A stretch of 64,000 nucleotides of DNA from Mycobacterium sp. ELW1 (GCF_008329905.1 NZ_CP032155.1:992001-1056000); one strand, 5' to 3'. Counted from the first letter of the stretch, positions 41,112-49,461 are shown. Translations and numbers: made by a program. Notes: generated from the sequence alone by a model not told the origin.

Positions 41112-42544
41112 ACCGCGCCGGCCAGCGCGGCCTGGTAGTCCACCACCTTCGCGTCGGGATGTGCCGCGATGTAGCGCTGTGCACCGGCTTCGGTATCGAA
41201 TGGCAGGTAACCGTTGTTGGCGGCGGGCGACTGCACCCACACCGACCGATCGGCGAACCAGCGGGTACCCAACTCGGTGTCTGGAATGTAGGCCGCGATC
41301 ACCTTCTCGCCCTTGGCGTTGGCTTCGCGAAGCGCCCGCAACAAGCAGCTGGGATTGGCGGCGGGCTGCGTGGTGGGCTGACCATCGATCCACAGTTCAC
41401 CGGCCAGCGCGGGGTCGGTGACCGCGACATTGCAGACCGGGTCTTGGCCACCGACCGTGATCGGATTGGTCGTGGCCGCCACCGCGGAGTCATAGTTGAG
41501 GTTCCGGTCGGCGAACGCCTTGCGCAGCGGTGCGTCGTTGACGAACTGATCGATGTTCAGATCGGCGAAGTCACCGATGGACTTCAGGTACGGGATATCG
41601 CTTCTGAAGGCATCGACCAGGGACTGCTTCAGGGTGGGGTCGAACGAGACCGCGCCGCCGGGACCGTTGTAGAGGTACACCACTTCCTGGGGAAGTCCGC
41701 TGCCGTCGGCCACCAGCTTGGCTGCCTCGAGTGGCTTCTCGTGCAGGAAGTCGGTCGCGTCGATCTGGGCCTGGAGGAACGCGTCGAGGACTTCGGGATG
41801 TTGGGCCACGTAGTCGCGGCGGACGACCACGCCGTGAAAGGTGGGGACATTCAACTCGGCACCGTCGAACAGCAGCCGTCCCTTGTTCTGGAATGCCAGC
41901 AGCCCCGGCCACGCGACGAACTGTGCGAAGGCTTGCACCTGACCGGATTCCAGCGCCGATGCTCCGATCTGCGGCTGCTGGTTGAGTACCTCGACGCCGG
42001 TCTTCGGGTCGATTCCGGCCTTCGTCAACGCTCGCACCAGCGTGCCGTGGCCGGCCGACCCCACGGAGGCCGACACTTTCTGGCCACGCAGGTCGGTGAG
42101 AACCCGGTCGGGCGAATTGGGGCTGACCACAACCATATTGAGGGCGCCTTTGGCGTTGTACCCGGTGATCGAGACGACCTCGGTCTTGGCGCGCTCATTG
42201 GCCTGGGTCTTGGACCCGTTGATCAGCAGTGGGTAATCACCCATCGAACCGATGTCGATCTTCTCGGCCAGCATCTGTGCGGTGATCGGTGCACCGGTGT
42301 CGTAGTCCTGCCACTGCACCGTGTACTTGACGTTGGTCCGCTTGGTGATGTCATCGAGTCGCTTCTCCAGGAAGCCCTTGGCCTTCAGCAGGGCACCCGC
42401 GGTGGCAGTGTTGATGGTCTTGGACTGGTAGCCGATGACGACATTGACCTCACCGGCCGACTGGGCCTTGGAGTCCAGCGAGCAACCTGCCGCCGACACG
42501 GTGAAGAGGGCAGCCGCCAGCGCGGCCGTAAAGCGGTGTTTCAT
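41108..42544 (-). CDS. Lipoprotein solute-binding protein with NosL-like C-terminal tail
   Basis: A 478-residue lipoprotein: signal peptide with lipobox VSAAGC, then a SsuA/TauA/NrtA-like binding domain (VVIGYQSKTINTATAGALL, IDIGSMGDYPLLINGSK, NQQPQIGASALESGQVQAFA) to about residue 355. The remaining 110 residues are extra for this family and look like a NosL-type metal-binding domain: DPVCNVAV (Cys371), ANPSCLLRAL (Cys400), and GYLPFDTEAGAQRYIAAHPD. NosL proteins bind Cu(I). This tail is an inference from pattern only. It starts 25 bases after the ferredoxin stop, and its stop overlaps the permease start. Confidence 0.88.
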   Translation of the reverse strand: MKHRFTAALAAALFTVSAAGCSLDSKAQSAGEVNVVIGYQSKTINTATAGALLKAKGFLEKRLDDITKRTNVKYTVQWQDYDTGAPITAQMLAEKIDIGSMGDYPLLINGSKTQANERAKTEVVSITGYNAKGALNMVVVSPNSPDRVLTDLRGQKVSASVGSAGHGTLVRALTKAGIDPKTGVEVLNQQPQIGASALESGQVQAFAQFVAWPGLLAFQNKGRLLFDGAELNVPTFHGVVVRRDYVAQHPEVLDAFLQAQIDATDFLHEKPLEAAKLVADGSGLPQEVVYLYNGPGGAVSFDPTLKQSLVDAFRSDIPYLKSIGDFADLNIDQFVNDAPLRKAFADRNLNYDSAVAATTNPITVGGQDPVCNVAVTDPALAGELWIDGQPTTQPAANPSCLLRALREANAKGEKVIAAYIPDTELGTRWFADRSVWVQSPAANNGYLPFDTEAGAQRYIAAHPDAKVVDYQAALAGAV

Positions 42545-42569
42545 GAATTACTCCGGGAATTCGGGCTTT

Positions 42570-42797
42570 TCAGCGAAGGAGATAGGGCATGTTGACGGTG
42601 ACGGCGCCGGTGGGACAGCGGGCTGCACAGGGGCCGCAGTACCAACACTCGTCGACATGCATGAAGGCCTTGCCGTTCTCCGGGTTGATGGCCAGCGAGT
42701 CGAGGGGACAGATGTCCACGCACAGGGTGCATCCCTCGATGCACAGCGACTCGTCGATGGTGACCGGGACGTCGGCCCGCTGATTGATCAGTGTCAT
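42570..42797 (-). CDS. Two-cluster 4Fe-4S ferredoxin (AprB-like)
   Basis: A 75-residue ferredoxin with two complete cluster motifs, CIEGCTLCVDICP and CWYCGPCAARCP. AprB-type ferredoxins pair with AprA flavoproteins, and this one is encoded in the same operon as an AprA-like flavoprotein. ATG 42797 overlaps the stop of the GntR gene (TGATG) with AGGGAG five bases upstream; GTG 42800 is the other option. Confidence 0.92.
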   Translation of the reverse strand: MTLINQRADVPVTIDESLCIEGCTLCVDICPLDSLAINPENGKAFMHVDECWYCGPCAARCPTGAVTVNMPYLLR

Positions 42798-43537
42798 CAC
42801 AACTCCCTGACGAGATTGCCGCGCAGGGTGATTCGGTCGCCCCGCATGCGGATGTATTCGAGATCGACGGGTCTGCCGTCATCGAGATGAGTCAGCCGTT
42901 CCAGTAACAGAACCGCGGCGCCTTCCGGTACCTGCAGAATCGCTGCCGAGTGAGCATCGGCGGGTACCGCCTCCACGGCGAGGCTCGCCGATCCCAGCCG
43001 CTGGCCGGTGACCTCTTCGAGCAGCGCGAAGATGTCGTTGGTTTCCAGGGGGTGTTTCAGGACCTCGGCTCCGACGTCCGGTGCCAGATAGGTCTTGTCC
43101 AGGCTCAGCGGTAGATCGCCGAGGAACCGCAGCCGCTCGACGAACAGCACCGGTTCGCCGGGCTGCAGTTGGAGCCGGCGGGCGACCGCCGGGGGAGCGG
43201 CCACCGACATCGCCGCTCGCACTTCATTGCGGACCTCGCCGTAGCTTGTGAATGTTTCCTTCAGTCCGACAAGCGCATCCAAGCCATGGTCGTATTTGCG
43301 GATGGCGACCTGCGTGCCGACCTTCGGGCCCCGATCGATAAGGCCCTCCTCTTTGAGGGTGGCCAGGGCTTCGCGAACGGCGTTGCGGGACACCCCGAAC
43401 TCCACCGACAGTTCCGCCTCGGCGGGAAGGCCGTGCGGATAGCCGCCGTCGTGGATGTGATGGCGCAGGACGTCGGCCACGAGACGAGCCTGATCGGCCC
43501 GCGCCCGGCGGATCGGCACCGGCTCGGCGTCGCCCAT
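42797..43537 (-). CDS. GntR/HutC-family regulator
   Basis: A 246-residue regulator with an N-terminal winged helix (LPAEAELSVEFGVSRNAVREALATL) and a UTRA effector domain (LFVERLRFLGDLPLSLDKTYL, VLLLERLTHLDDGRPVDLEY). HutC-type proteins bind a small metabolite and usually repress adjacent catabolic genes. It is the first gene of the six-gene operon (regulator, ferredoxin, binding protein, permease, ATPase, flavoprotein), so it probably autoregulates the whole unit. The roughly 230 bases upstream show no clear inverted repeat. Confidence 0.9.
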   Translation of the reverse strand: MGDAEPVPIRRARADQARLVADVLRHHIHDGGYPHGLPAEAELSVEFGVSRNAVREALATLKEEGLIDRGPKVGTQVAIRKYDHGLDALVGLKETFTSYGEVRNEVRAAMSVAAPPAVARRLQLQPGEPVLFVERLRFLGDLPLSLDKTYLAPDVGAEVLKHPLETNDIFALLEEVTGQRLGSASLAVEAVPADAHSAAILQVPEGAAVLLLERLTHLDDGRPVDLEYIRMRGDRITLRGNLVREL

Positions 43538-43768
43538 CGCACCCTCCTGACTGACTCACATCTCTCGTCAACCACGGTAAAGCCGCTGACCAAGGCATCC
43601 AGCAAGGCGCTTGCGGGTGCAGCGAGTTGCCGGCGTATTGCGCCGGTCGGCATCGGTTCGGACCTGCCGTTACCGGCGATCAGCCAGCTATTGCGCCACC
43701 ACGGCGTCGAGCAACGCAGTTCTGATCGCGCTGAGCGGAAAGGCTGGCGGGCCGATCGTCGTCGACTA

Positions 43769-44515
43769 TCACATCCGGTGTGGCACGTCGCTGATCAGAC
43801 CGCCGTCCATCACGAACTCCGAGCCGGTCGCATAGGACGATTCATCGCTGGCCAGGAACAACACAAACGACGACACCTCGTCCGGCTCGCCGAGGCGACC
43901 CATCGGGGCGGCGACCAGATCGTCGGGCATGTGTGCGGTCATCGGGGTCCGGATCATGCCGGGATGCAGCGAGTTGACGCGAATGCTGTTGGCCGCCAGC
44001 TCGAGTGCGGCGGATTTGGTCAGCCCGCGGATCGCCCATTTGGATGCGACGTAGCCGTGGTTGCCAGGCGTTCCGCGCATCGCCTGGATGGACGACATAT
44101 TGATGATGGAACCGCCGCCCGCGTCGGTCATCGGCTCGATCACGGACTTGATGCCGAGCATGGTCCCGGTCAGGTTGACGTCGATAACCCGTTGCCAGCG
44201 TTCACGTTCCAGGTTCTTCAGGGTGCGCCGGTAAACGATGCCGGCATTGTTCACCAGAACGTTGAGGGTGCCGAATTCGCACAGGGCCAGCGCGACGGCC
44301 GCCGCCCAGTCGTCGGGATCCGAAACATCGAGGTGGATGTACCGGGCGTCGTCGCCGAGTTCGGCGGCCACCGCGGCGCCCTCGTCGTCGAGAACATCGC
44401 CGAGAATCACCTTGGCTCCCTCGCCGACCAGAAGCCGGGCATGGGCTGCGCCCATCCCGCGAGCGGCACCGGTGATCAAGGCAACCTTGCCGTCGACGCG
44501 TCCCACCCGCCGCAC
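43769..44515 (-). CDS. Short-chain dehydrogenase, hydroxysteroid-dehydrogenase-like
   Basis: A 248-residue classical SDR. The cofactor loop is LITGAARGMGAAHARLL, with NNAG in NVLVNNAGIVYRR, Ser in IINMSSIQAM and the YxxxK pair in GYVASKWAIRG. Sequence resembles 3-alpha/20-beta-hydroxysteroid dehydrogenases, but the substrate is not determinable. GTG 44515 or GTG 44506 can be the start. It lies 28 bases downstream of the DUF4239 gene in the same direction. Confidence 0.85.
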   Translation of the reverse strand: MRRVGRVDGKVALITGAARGMGAAHARLLVGEGAKVILGDVLDDEGAAVAAELGDDARYIHLDVSDPDDWAAAVALALCEFGTLNVLVNNAGIVYRRTLKNLERERWQRVIDVNLTGTMLGIKSVIEPMTDAGGGSIINMSSIQAMRGTPGNHGYVASKWAIRGLTKSAALELAANSIRVNSLHPGMIRTPMTAHMPDDLVAAPMGRLGEPDEVSSFVLFLASDESSYATGSEFVMDGGLISDVPHRM

Positions 44516-44543
44516 GGTACCCGGCCGGCCCGCTCGAGTTGCG

Positions 44544-45332
44544 TTACTTCCCCGCTAGCTGAGACCAGGTGTCCAGTACGTTCTCGTAGGCCGTCGGCTG
44601 AACCGCGATGGAACCCACGAATGGATGCTCCATCGCAAACGTCAGATAGAGAACGAACGCGAGCAGAGAGCCGGCCAACGCGATCAACGCGCCGTGGATT
44701 ACGACGTCGGAGGAGGGAAAGGTGTAGGTGAACAACAGCATCACCATGCCGCCGCCCAGCAGCAACACCCACAACTCGCCAGGAATCTCCGACTGGCTGC
44801 CGGAGATTCGCGTCTTGCGGGCGCTGCCCAATTCGTCGAGCCGGGTGATGGACTCCTGATAGAACGCGATCTCGCTCTGCTTGGCCGGTTCGATGTGCAG
44901 GAAGCTGTTCCACACCGCGGTCAGGTGCTCGGATTGCTGCTCGATGGTCTCCCCGCGTCGCATGCGGGGAAATTCGTCGTCGATGACGTCGTTGGTGTAG
45001 TCGATCAGGCTCCGCTGAATTTCGGCCCTATCGGCGACCGGCAGGCCGGTGGAATCGCGCAGCAGGTCGGAGATCGCGGACGCCTCCGCCTCCGTGCCCC
45101 GCTCAGCCTGATTCAACTGCTCCCACACCACCACGACGACGAAGGCCACCAGCACGGCGTAGAGCACCCCGGCAAGGTCGAACACGTGGCCCGCCACCGC
45201 GCCCGACCGTGCCAACCGTCGCTGGGGGAGGATGCGTCGGCTCAGCACCAGCCCCAGCACGGCCAGGCCGACGGTGATGATGACCACCACAAACCCGACG
45301 AGCGGTGCGGGCAGCTGCAGGAGCCAGATCAC
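44544..45332 (-). CDS. DUF4239 membrane protein
   Basis: A 262-residue membrane protein with two N-terminal helices (PLVGFVVVIITVGLAVLGLV, LAGVLYAVLVAFVVVVVW), a central charged cytoplasmic region with a coiled-coil look (EQLNQAERGTEAEASAISD) and two C-terminal helices (LLLGGGMVMLLFTYTF, ALIALAGSLLAFVLYL). This is the DUF4239 (bestrophin-like) layout; function unknown. GTG 45332 (VIWLLQLPAP) is preferred over longer options because it starts at the conserved first helix. Divergent from the hydrolase gene with 62 bases between. Confidence 0.78.
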   Translation of the reverse strand: MIWLLQLPAPLVGFVVVIITVGLAVLGLVLSRRILPQRRLARSGAVAGHVFDLAGVLYAVLVAFVVVVVWEQLNQAERGTEAEASAISDLLRDSTGLPVADRAEIQRSLIDYTNDVIDDEFPRMRRGETIEQQSEHLTAVWNSFLHIEPAKQSEIAFYQESITRLDELGSARKTRISGSQSEIPGELWVLLLGGGMVMLLFTYTFPSSDVVIHGALIALAGSLLAFVLYLTFAMEHPFVGSIAVQPTAYENVLDTWSQLAGK

Positions 45333-45394
45333 GGCGTACCTATTGCCGCCGCATTCACCCGCCAAACAGCGGCCCGCGTCGATAGGGTTCCGCT

Positions 45395-46183
45395 GTGCTC
45401 GAGGTGATCGCCAAGGGCGGGGCCACTGCCACCCACCCCACACCGCTGCTGTTCGTACACGGCGCCTTCCACGGGGCCTGGTGCTGGGACGACCACTTCC
45501 TCGACTACTTCGCCGACCGCGGCTACCACGCTCTGGCGCTGAACCTGCGCGGCCACGGTGCCAGCCCTTCCGCGGTGCCGATCAACTCCTGTGGCGTCCT
45601 CGACTACGTCCAGGATGTGAAGACCGTCGCCGACGATCTCCCGGTGCCGCCGGTGGTTATCGGTCACTCGATGGGTGGCTTCGTGGTGCAGAAATACCTG
45701 GCGGTGCACGAGGCGCCCGCCGCGGTCCTGGTCGCGTCAGCCCCGCCGACGGGCATCGCTCCCGCGACGGTGCGAGTGGCATGGCGACATCGACGCCAAT
45801 CGGTGCGCACCCGTTCTTTCAGTAGACCGCTGGATTTCTTTGCAGCGCAGGGTGTTTCACAGGCCACCTTCTACCATTCGGACACGCCCGAGCATATCGT
45901 CGCCGCGTGCACGTCGCGGCTGAGCGCGGAAAGTGCCCGGGTGCTCTACCGAGATCTGTTGTATCGCCACCTCGCCCGGCCCAGCCGGGTCCGGGCACCG
46001 GTGCTGGTGCTCGGCGCCGAGCTCGACGGATTCTTCACACCGAAGGAGGTGGCCGCAACCGCGCGGGCCTATCGCACCGAGCCGGTGATGTTTCCGGGCA
46101 TGGGTCACAACATGATGCTCGAACGCGGCTGGGAATCCGTGGCCGACCACATTGACAGGTGGTTGACAGCAACTCTTTGCTGA
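45395..46183 (+). CDS. Alpha/beta hydrolase
   Basis: A 262-residue alpha/beta-fold hydrolase. The oxyanion region is LLFVHGAFHGAWCWDDHFL, the nucleophile elbow GHSMGG, and the late acid/base region LGAELDGFFTPKEV and FPGMGHNMMLE. Similar proteins are annotated as lipases or lysophospholipases; the substrate is unknown. GTG 45395 is the start. A small membrane protein gene follows 60 bases downstream. Confidence 0.85.
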   Translation: MLEVIAKGGATATHPTPLLFVHGAFHGAWCWDDHFLDYFADRGYHALALNLRGHGASPSAVPINSCGVLDYVQDVKTVADDLPVPPVVIGHSMGGFVVQKYLAVHEAPAAVLVASAPPTGIAPATVRVAWRHRRQSVRTRSFSRPLDFFAAQGVSQATFYHSDTPEHIVAACTSRLSAESARVLYRDLLYRHLARPSRVRAPVLVLGAELDGFFTPKEVAATARAYRTEPVMFPGMGHNMMLERGWESVADHIDRWLTATLC

Positions 46184-46243
46184 CGCGGCGGTTAGTTCGG
46201 TCTTCGAATGGGCAACCAGACCCAACCTACAAAGGAGGCCCGA

Positions 46244-46474
46244 ATGTTGCACAGCGTCGTGCTGGCGGCCAGCGACAACATCGAAGCGGCGGGGTTCATC
46301 CTGCGCGGCATCAAAGGCATCTTCGTTGCCATCGGCAGCATCATCGCCGCGATCATCTGCGCCGTCATTGCGGGGATGAAAGGACGTAACCCGTTCGGCT
46401 GGGGCATTCTGGGGCTGTTCTTCTCCATCCTGACGCTGATCGTCATCATCGTCATCCCCAGCAAGAAGTCGTAG
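46244..46474 (+). CDS. Small two-helix membrane protein
   Basis: A 76-residue protein with two hydrophobic helices (IFVAIGSIIAAIICAVIAG and ILGLFFSILTLIVIIVI) separated by the basic loop MKGRNPFGWG. The GRNPFGWGILG pattern is typical of small uncharacterised bacterial membrane proteins. The strong ribosome site AAAGGAGGCCCGA sits before ATG 46244. It ends six bases from the stop of the opposing TetR gene. Confidence 0.75.
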   Translation: MLHSVVLAASDNIEAAGFILRGIKGIFVAIGSIIAAIICAVIAGMKGRNPFGWGILGLFFSILTLIVIIVIPSKKS

Positions 46475-46479
46475 CGCCG

Positions 46480-47070
46480 TCAGGCGCGAAAGCCCGCGAG
46501 AACCGCCTGCACGCCAACGTCCCAACGGCGATCGACCGAGGACGCCGACGTCCCCAGCCAGCGCCCGGCCTCCTGGACCGCCAATCCCTGGGCCAGTGCG
46601 AGCAATACGTGGGAGATGTCGACCGGGTCGCCTGCGAGTAGGCCGGCGTCGAGGCATCGCTGCACCTTCCCGACGAGGATCTGCCGCACGGTCGGCGCGG
46701 ACGCCAGCTGGTCAGGGTCGGGGTCGAGCTCCTGGAACGGTCTGCTGAACATCACCCGTGCCAGCGGCGGGTAGTCCAGGCAGAACCGGCGGAACACCGG
46801 AATCACGGCCCGAAGATCGCCCAGCTCGTCAGCCGTCTCGGGTATTGCGACCAGCTCACCGCCGAGACGGCGGAAGCCTTCGAAGAACACCGCCCGCAGC
46901 AGTCCGTCCTTGTCGGAGAACAACTCGTAGACCGCGGGCACGGAGGTGCCTGCGCGCTCGGCGACGCGGCGAGTGGTGAAGCCCGACATCCCGTCTTTGC
47001 ACAACGTGTTCACCGCCACGTCGACCACGCGGTCGCGCAGCTCGGGAGTGCGCTGCTTGACCCTGGGCAC
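46480..47070 (-). CDS. TetR-family regulator downstream of EchA3-like gene
   Basis: A 196-residue TetR regulator: VDVAVNTLCKDGMSGFTTRRVAERAGTS contains the DNA-binding helices, ending SVPAVYELFSDKDGLLRAVF. The ligand domain is divergent and gives no hint of effector. GTG 47070 is the start. It follows the enoyl-CoA hydratase gene by six bases and is surely co-transcribed with it; a palindrome in front of that gene is a likely operator. Fatty-acid or acyl-CoA responsiveness is my inference from the partner. Confidence 0.87.
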   Translation of the reverse strand: MPRVKQRTPELRDRVVDVAVNTLCKDGMSGFTTRRVAERAGTSVPAVYELFSDKDGLLRAVFFEGFRRLGGELVAIPETADELGDLRAVIPVFRRFCLDYPPLARVMFSRPFQELDPDPDQLASAPTVRQILVGKVQRCLDAGLLAGDPVDISHVLLALAQGLAVQEAGRWLGTSASSVDRRWDVGVQAVLAGFRA

Positions 47071-47076
47071 GAACTA

Positions 47077-47772
47077 CTACATTCCGAACTCGGAACGGAT
47101 GTTGTCGATACCTTCGCGCATCGCATCCAGGGTGGCCTGGCGGGCGCGCAGCTTGCTGGCCAGGTGCGCGCTGGCGTTCAGCGCGGTGAACTCATGAGCG
47201 GCTTCCTCGGCGCGCGCCAAAACCTGGTCATTCATCGCGATCTCGTCGACCCAGCCGCCGGCCAGTGCGGTCTCGCCCAGGAAGTTCTTGGCCAGACCGA
47301 CCGCCTGCTGATAGGCCGACGGCGTCAGCCGCAGTCGCATGATCTCCAGGGCGGGGTAGGGCAGCACCATCCCGATCGCCACCTCATTGGCCTGAAAGTT
47401 GTAGGTGGGACCGGCAATTCGGTGATCGGTGCTGCACGCCAGGAACGATCCCATCGCGATCGCGTGACCGGTGATCGCAGCGACGACGGGCTTGGGGAAC
47501 GACAGCAGTCGGTGCGACAGGTTGAACCCACCCTGCAGCATCTCGACGGAGGCCTCGATGTCGCCGGAGCGGAACACCTTCAGGTCGAAGCCGCCGCTGA
47601 AGACGCGGTCGTTGCCTGCGATCACCACAGCGCCGGCGTTGTCGCCCTCGGCGCGATCCAGGGCGTCGTTGATCTCCTTCAGCATGGCCGGACTCAGCAC
47701 GTTGACCTTGCCGTCGTCCAACGAGATGACCGCGACCGCGTCGTCCTTGCGATAACTGACCGACCCGCTCAT
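47077..47772 (-). CDS. Enoyl-CoA hydratase/isomerase, EchA3-like
   Basis: A 231-residue crotonase-fold protein. The oxyanion-hole stretches are VFSGGFDLKVFRSGD and ITGHAIAMGSFLACSTDHRIA; ANEVAIGMVLPYPALEIMRLRL and YQQAVGLAKNFLGETALAGG are shared with M. tuberculosis EchA3 (Rv0632c) as I recall it. Expected to hydrate or isomerise enoyl-CoA, though the usual catalytic glutamates are not certain. In M. tuberculosis this gene lies near the glyoxalase/tRNA/had block, as it does here, supporting orthology. Confidence 0.85.
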   Translation of the reverse strand: MSGSVSYRKDDAVAVISLDDGKVNVLSPAMLKEINDALDRAEGDNAGAVVIAGNDRVFSGGFDLKVFRSGDIEASVEMLQGGFNLSHRLLSFPKPVVAAITGHAIAMGSFLACSTDHRIAGPTYNFQANEVAIGMVLPYPALEIMRLRLTPSAYQQAVGLAKNFLGETALAGGWVDEIAMNDQVLARAEEAAHEFTALNASAHLASKLRARQATLDAMREGIDNIRSEFGM

Positions 47773-47809
47773 GGATGCTCCTTCGTCGCAGCGTCTAATT
47801 TCGTATCGA

Positions 47810-47821
47810 CGTTACGTAACG
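47810..47821. promoter_or_regulatory. Putative TetR operator upstream of EchA3-like gene
   Basis: CGTTACGTAACG is a perfect 12-base palindrome about 38 bases upstream of the EchA3-like start, within a larger TTCG...CGAA context. It is well placed for repression by the TetR encoded in the same operon. Confidence 0.6.
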
Positions 47822-47849
47822 AAGTTCCGATTGCCAAGAGGCGATCCGC

Positions 47850-48659
47850 CTACCCGTGCCGAGGCAGCCGCACGACTTCCGTGGGCTGCTCGAACCTCTC
47901 CCGCCGCCACCGGCTCTGAGTTTCCTCGGCGGCCCGCTTCATCCGGGCGATCTCCTCGCGAAGGACATCGACGCGCGTCTCTTTGGTGGCGAAATGGAAG
48001 TAGTCGAGTACGTTCCGCAACAGTTCGAGCTTCTCGCGCTCGCGCCGTGCCAGATCGTGCCCGGTCATCATTTCAACGCGGTGCACCGGCTGCAGAGTGT
48101 CCCAGTCCAGCGCCACTTTGGTCCGGTACACCGTGCGCTTGCGGCCGAAGGTCTTGGCCCACCAGCCCTGCGGCTCGGGCTGGTCGTGATAGGACACCAC
48201 CCCCTCGAATCGCGAGTCGATAGACTCGCCAAACTGGCTGCGATCAAGCGCCGAATCCCACACCGTGCGCCACTCCTGCGCCGGTGCGAGCTCGGGAATG
48301 CTTTGCGGCAGAGCCAATTCCACGATGTCGGTGAATCCGTCCTCGGCATGCTCGTAGCGGGCCACCGTGGGCGGTTTGGGAAAGGCGAAGCCTACGTCGT
48401 AGGCCGCGGTGGCGCCGTAATTGCGGACCACCAGTTCGATGACATGCCAGTCCGCGGAGTGCGGCTCCATGAACATCGCGACATGCGGCCGCGCCTGCTT
48501 GTCATTGACTCTCTGTTGTCGACGAATCTGCCGATGCGCGTAGATCAGCGCCGCCAGCCCCAGCAGCACTGCTGCCCAGGCGGCGACCGCCAACCACGTG
48601 CCGGCCCCGACTCCGGTGACATCTCCCCACAGATCCGCGAGATCACTCGCGTTTTCCAC
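47850..48659 (-). CDS. Hypothetical protein with one N-terminal membrane helix
   Basis: A 269-residue protein: one helix near the N-terminus (TWLAVAAWAAVLLGLAALIY), then a soluble domain starting RRQQRVNDKQARPHVAMFME, possibly beta-rich (HVIELVVRNYGATAAYDVGF), and a C-terminal helical, charged region likely to coil (LARREREKLELLRNVLDYFH, EEIARMKRAAEETQSRW). No family name recognised, though proteins of this layout are common in actinobacteria. GTG 48659 is the start. Confidence 0.65.
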   Translation of the reverse strand: MENASDLADLWGDVTGVGAGTWLAVAAWAAVLLGLAALIYAHRQIRRQQRVNDKQARPHVAMFMEPHSADWHVIELVVRNYGATAAYDVGFAFPKPPTVARYEHAEDGFTDIVELALPQSIPELAPAQEWRTVWDSALDRSQFGESIDSRFEGVVSYHDQPEPQGWWAKTFGRKRTVYRTKVALDWDTLQPVHRVEMMTGHDLARREREKLELLRNVLDYFHFATKETRVDVLREEIARMKRAAEETQSRWRRERFEQPTEVVRLPRHG

Positions 48660-48690
48660 CTCATGCTTATATCACAGCAAACCGATGTCT

Positions 48691-49425
48691 TCAGTATTGA
48701 CGAGATTGAAAGTTATTGCCGCGCTGGGCCAATCGACGCTGCAGCGCGTACGGGCTCGCAGCCATCGATGCGCGGCGCCGGCGCACGGCCAGCGCGATCG
48801 GCAGTACCGGGGAAACGCCGCAGGCCTGCGCGAACTGCGGCGCGGTCAGGCCGTCCGCCGAGTTCATATCGCAACGGCCGAACGGCGGCGCCCCTTCCGG
48901 CAGTCCGCCACCGTAACCCTGCCCGTCGGTGTACTGGTGGGCGACTTTGCCCGGGTAGGGCGGATTCGAGCCGTATGACGCCACGACCAGCCTGATGCCG
49001 TCCGGTTTGGTGGGCCACAACCGATTCAGGTCACCGACATTGCCGTAGCCGATCACCTTCGCGGTCGAGCCGACGTAGGCGCCCACTTCGCGGTAGGCGG
49101 CATTGATCCCGGCGGACTGGTCACCGGAGATCTGACCACCCCACGACTCGACGTCGATCATCACCGCCATCTTCGGATGGGGCGCTCGCACTTGGGATTT
49201 GAACGTCTCGACGGTCTCGCGCCAATTAGGCCGCCACACGAAGTAGACGATGAAAAAGGCCAGGCGCCCGATGTCGACATTGCTCAGACACCAGCCGTAG
49301 TTGTTCACCCAGCGGCGGTCGCGGTAGGTGCCGTCATTGGAGCGGATGCGCAACACCGGATACGGATAGGTGTCGTTGACGCCGACCTGCCACTCCGAAA
49401 TGTCGGCATACAGGGTGTCGGCCAT
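48691..49425 (-). CDS. GH25-like lysozyme-fold protein, phage-lysin-like
   Basis: A 244-residue protein with a GH25-type TIM-barrel pattern: YADISEWQ at the N-terminus and the acidic pair in AVMIDVESWGGQ, with IGYGNVGDLNRLWPTK and VASYGSNPPYPGKVAHQYTD. Such domains cleave peptidoglycan and occur in mycobacteriophage lysins. The final 40 residues (AVRRRRASMAASPYALQRRL) look unlike the rest and may be a remnant after truncation. No signal peptide and no clear ribosome site precede the ATG. No other phage gene is nearby, so this is probably a domesticated or decaying cargo gene. Confidence 0.7.
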   Translation of the reverse strand: MADTLYADISEWQVGVNDTYPYPVLRIRSNDGTYRDRRWVNNYGWCLSNVDIGRLAFFIVYFVWRPNWRETVETFKSQVRAPHPKMAVMIDVESWGGQISGDQSAGINAAYREVGAYVGSTAKVIGYGNVGDLNRLWPTKPDGIRLVVASYGSNPPYPGKVAHQYTDGQGYGGGLPEGAPPFGRCDMNSADGLTAPQFAQACGVSPVLPIALAVRRRRASMAASPYALQRRLAQRGNNFQSRQY

Positions 49426-49461
49426 AACTGATTATGGCTACTGCCAACGTAATTGGAAGTG

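Noticed and set aside
41159..42595. A 478-codon plus-strand frame opposite the binding-protein gene
   Set aside because: It is antisense to a clear lipoprotein with overlap-coupled neighbours and has no recognisable protein motif.
43538..43768. A plus-strand small gene between the GntR and SDR genes
   Set aside because: The available frame runs into the SDR gene on the other strand and has no ribosome site or motif.
48691..49425. An intact prophage around the GH25-like gene
   Set aside because: No integrase, capsid, portal, terminase or attachment repeats are present nearby.
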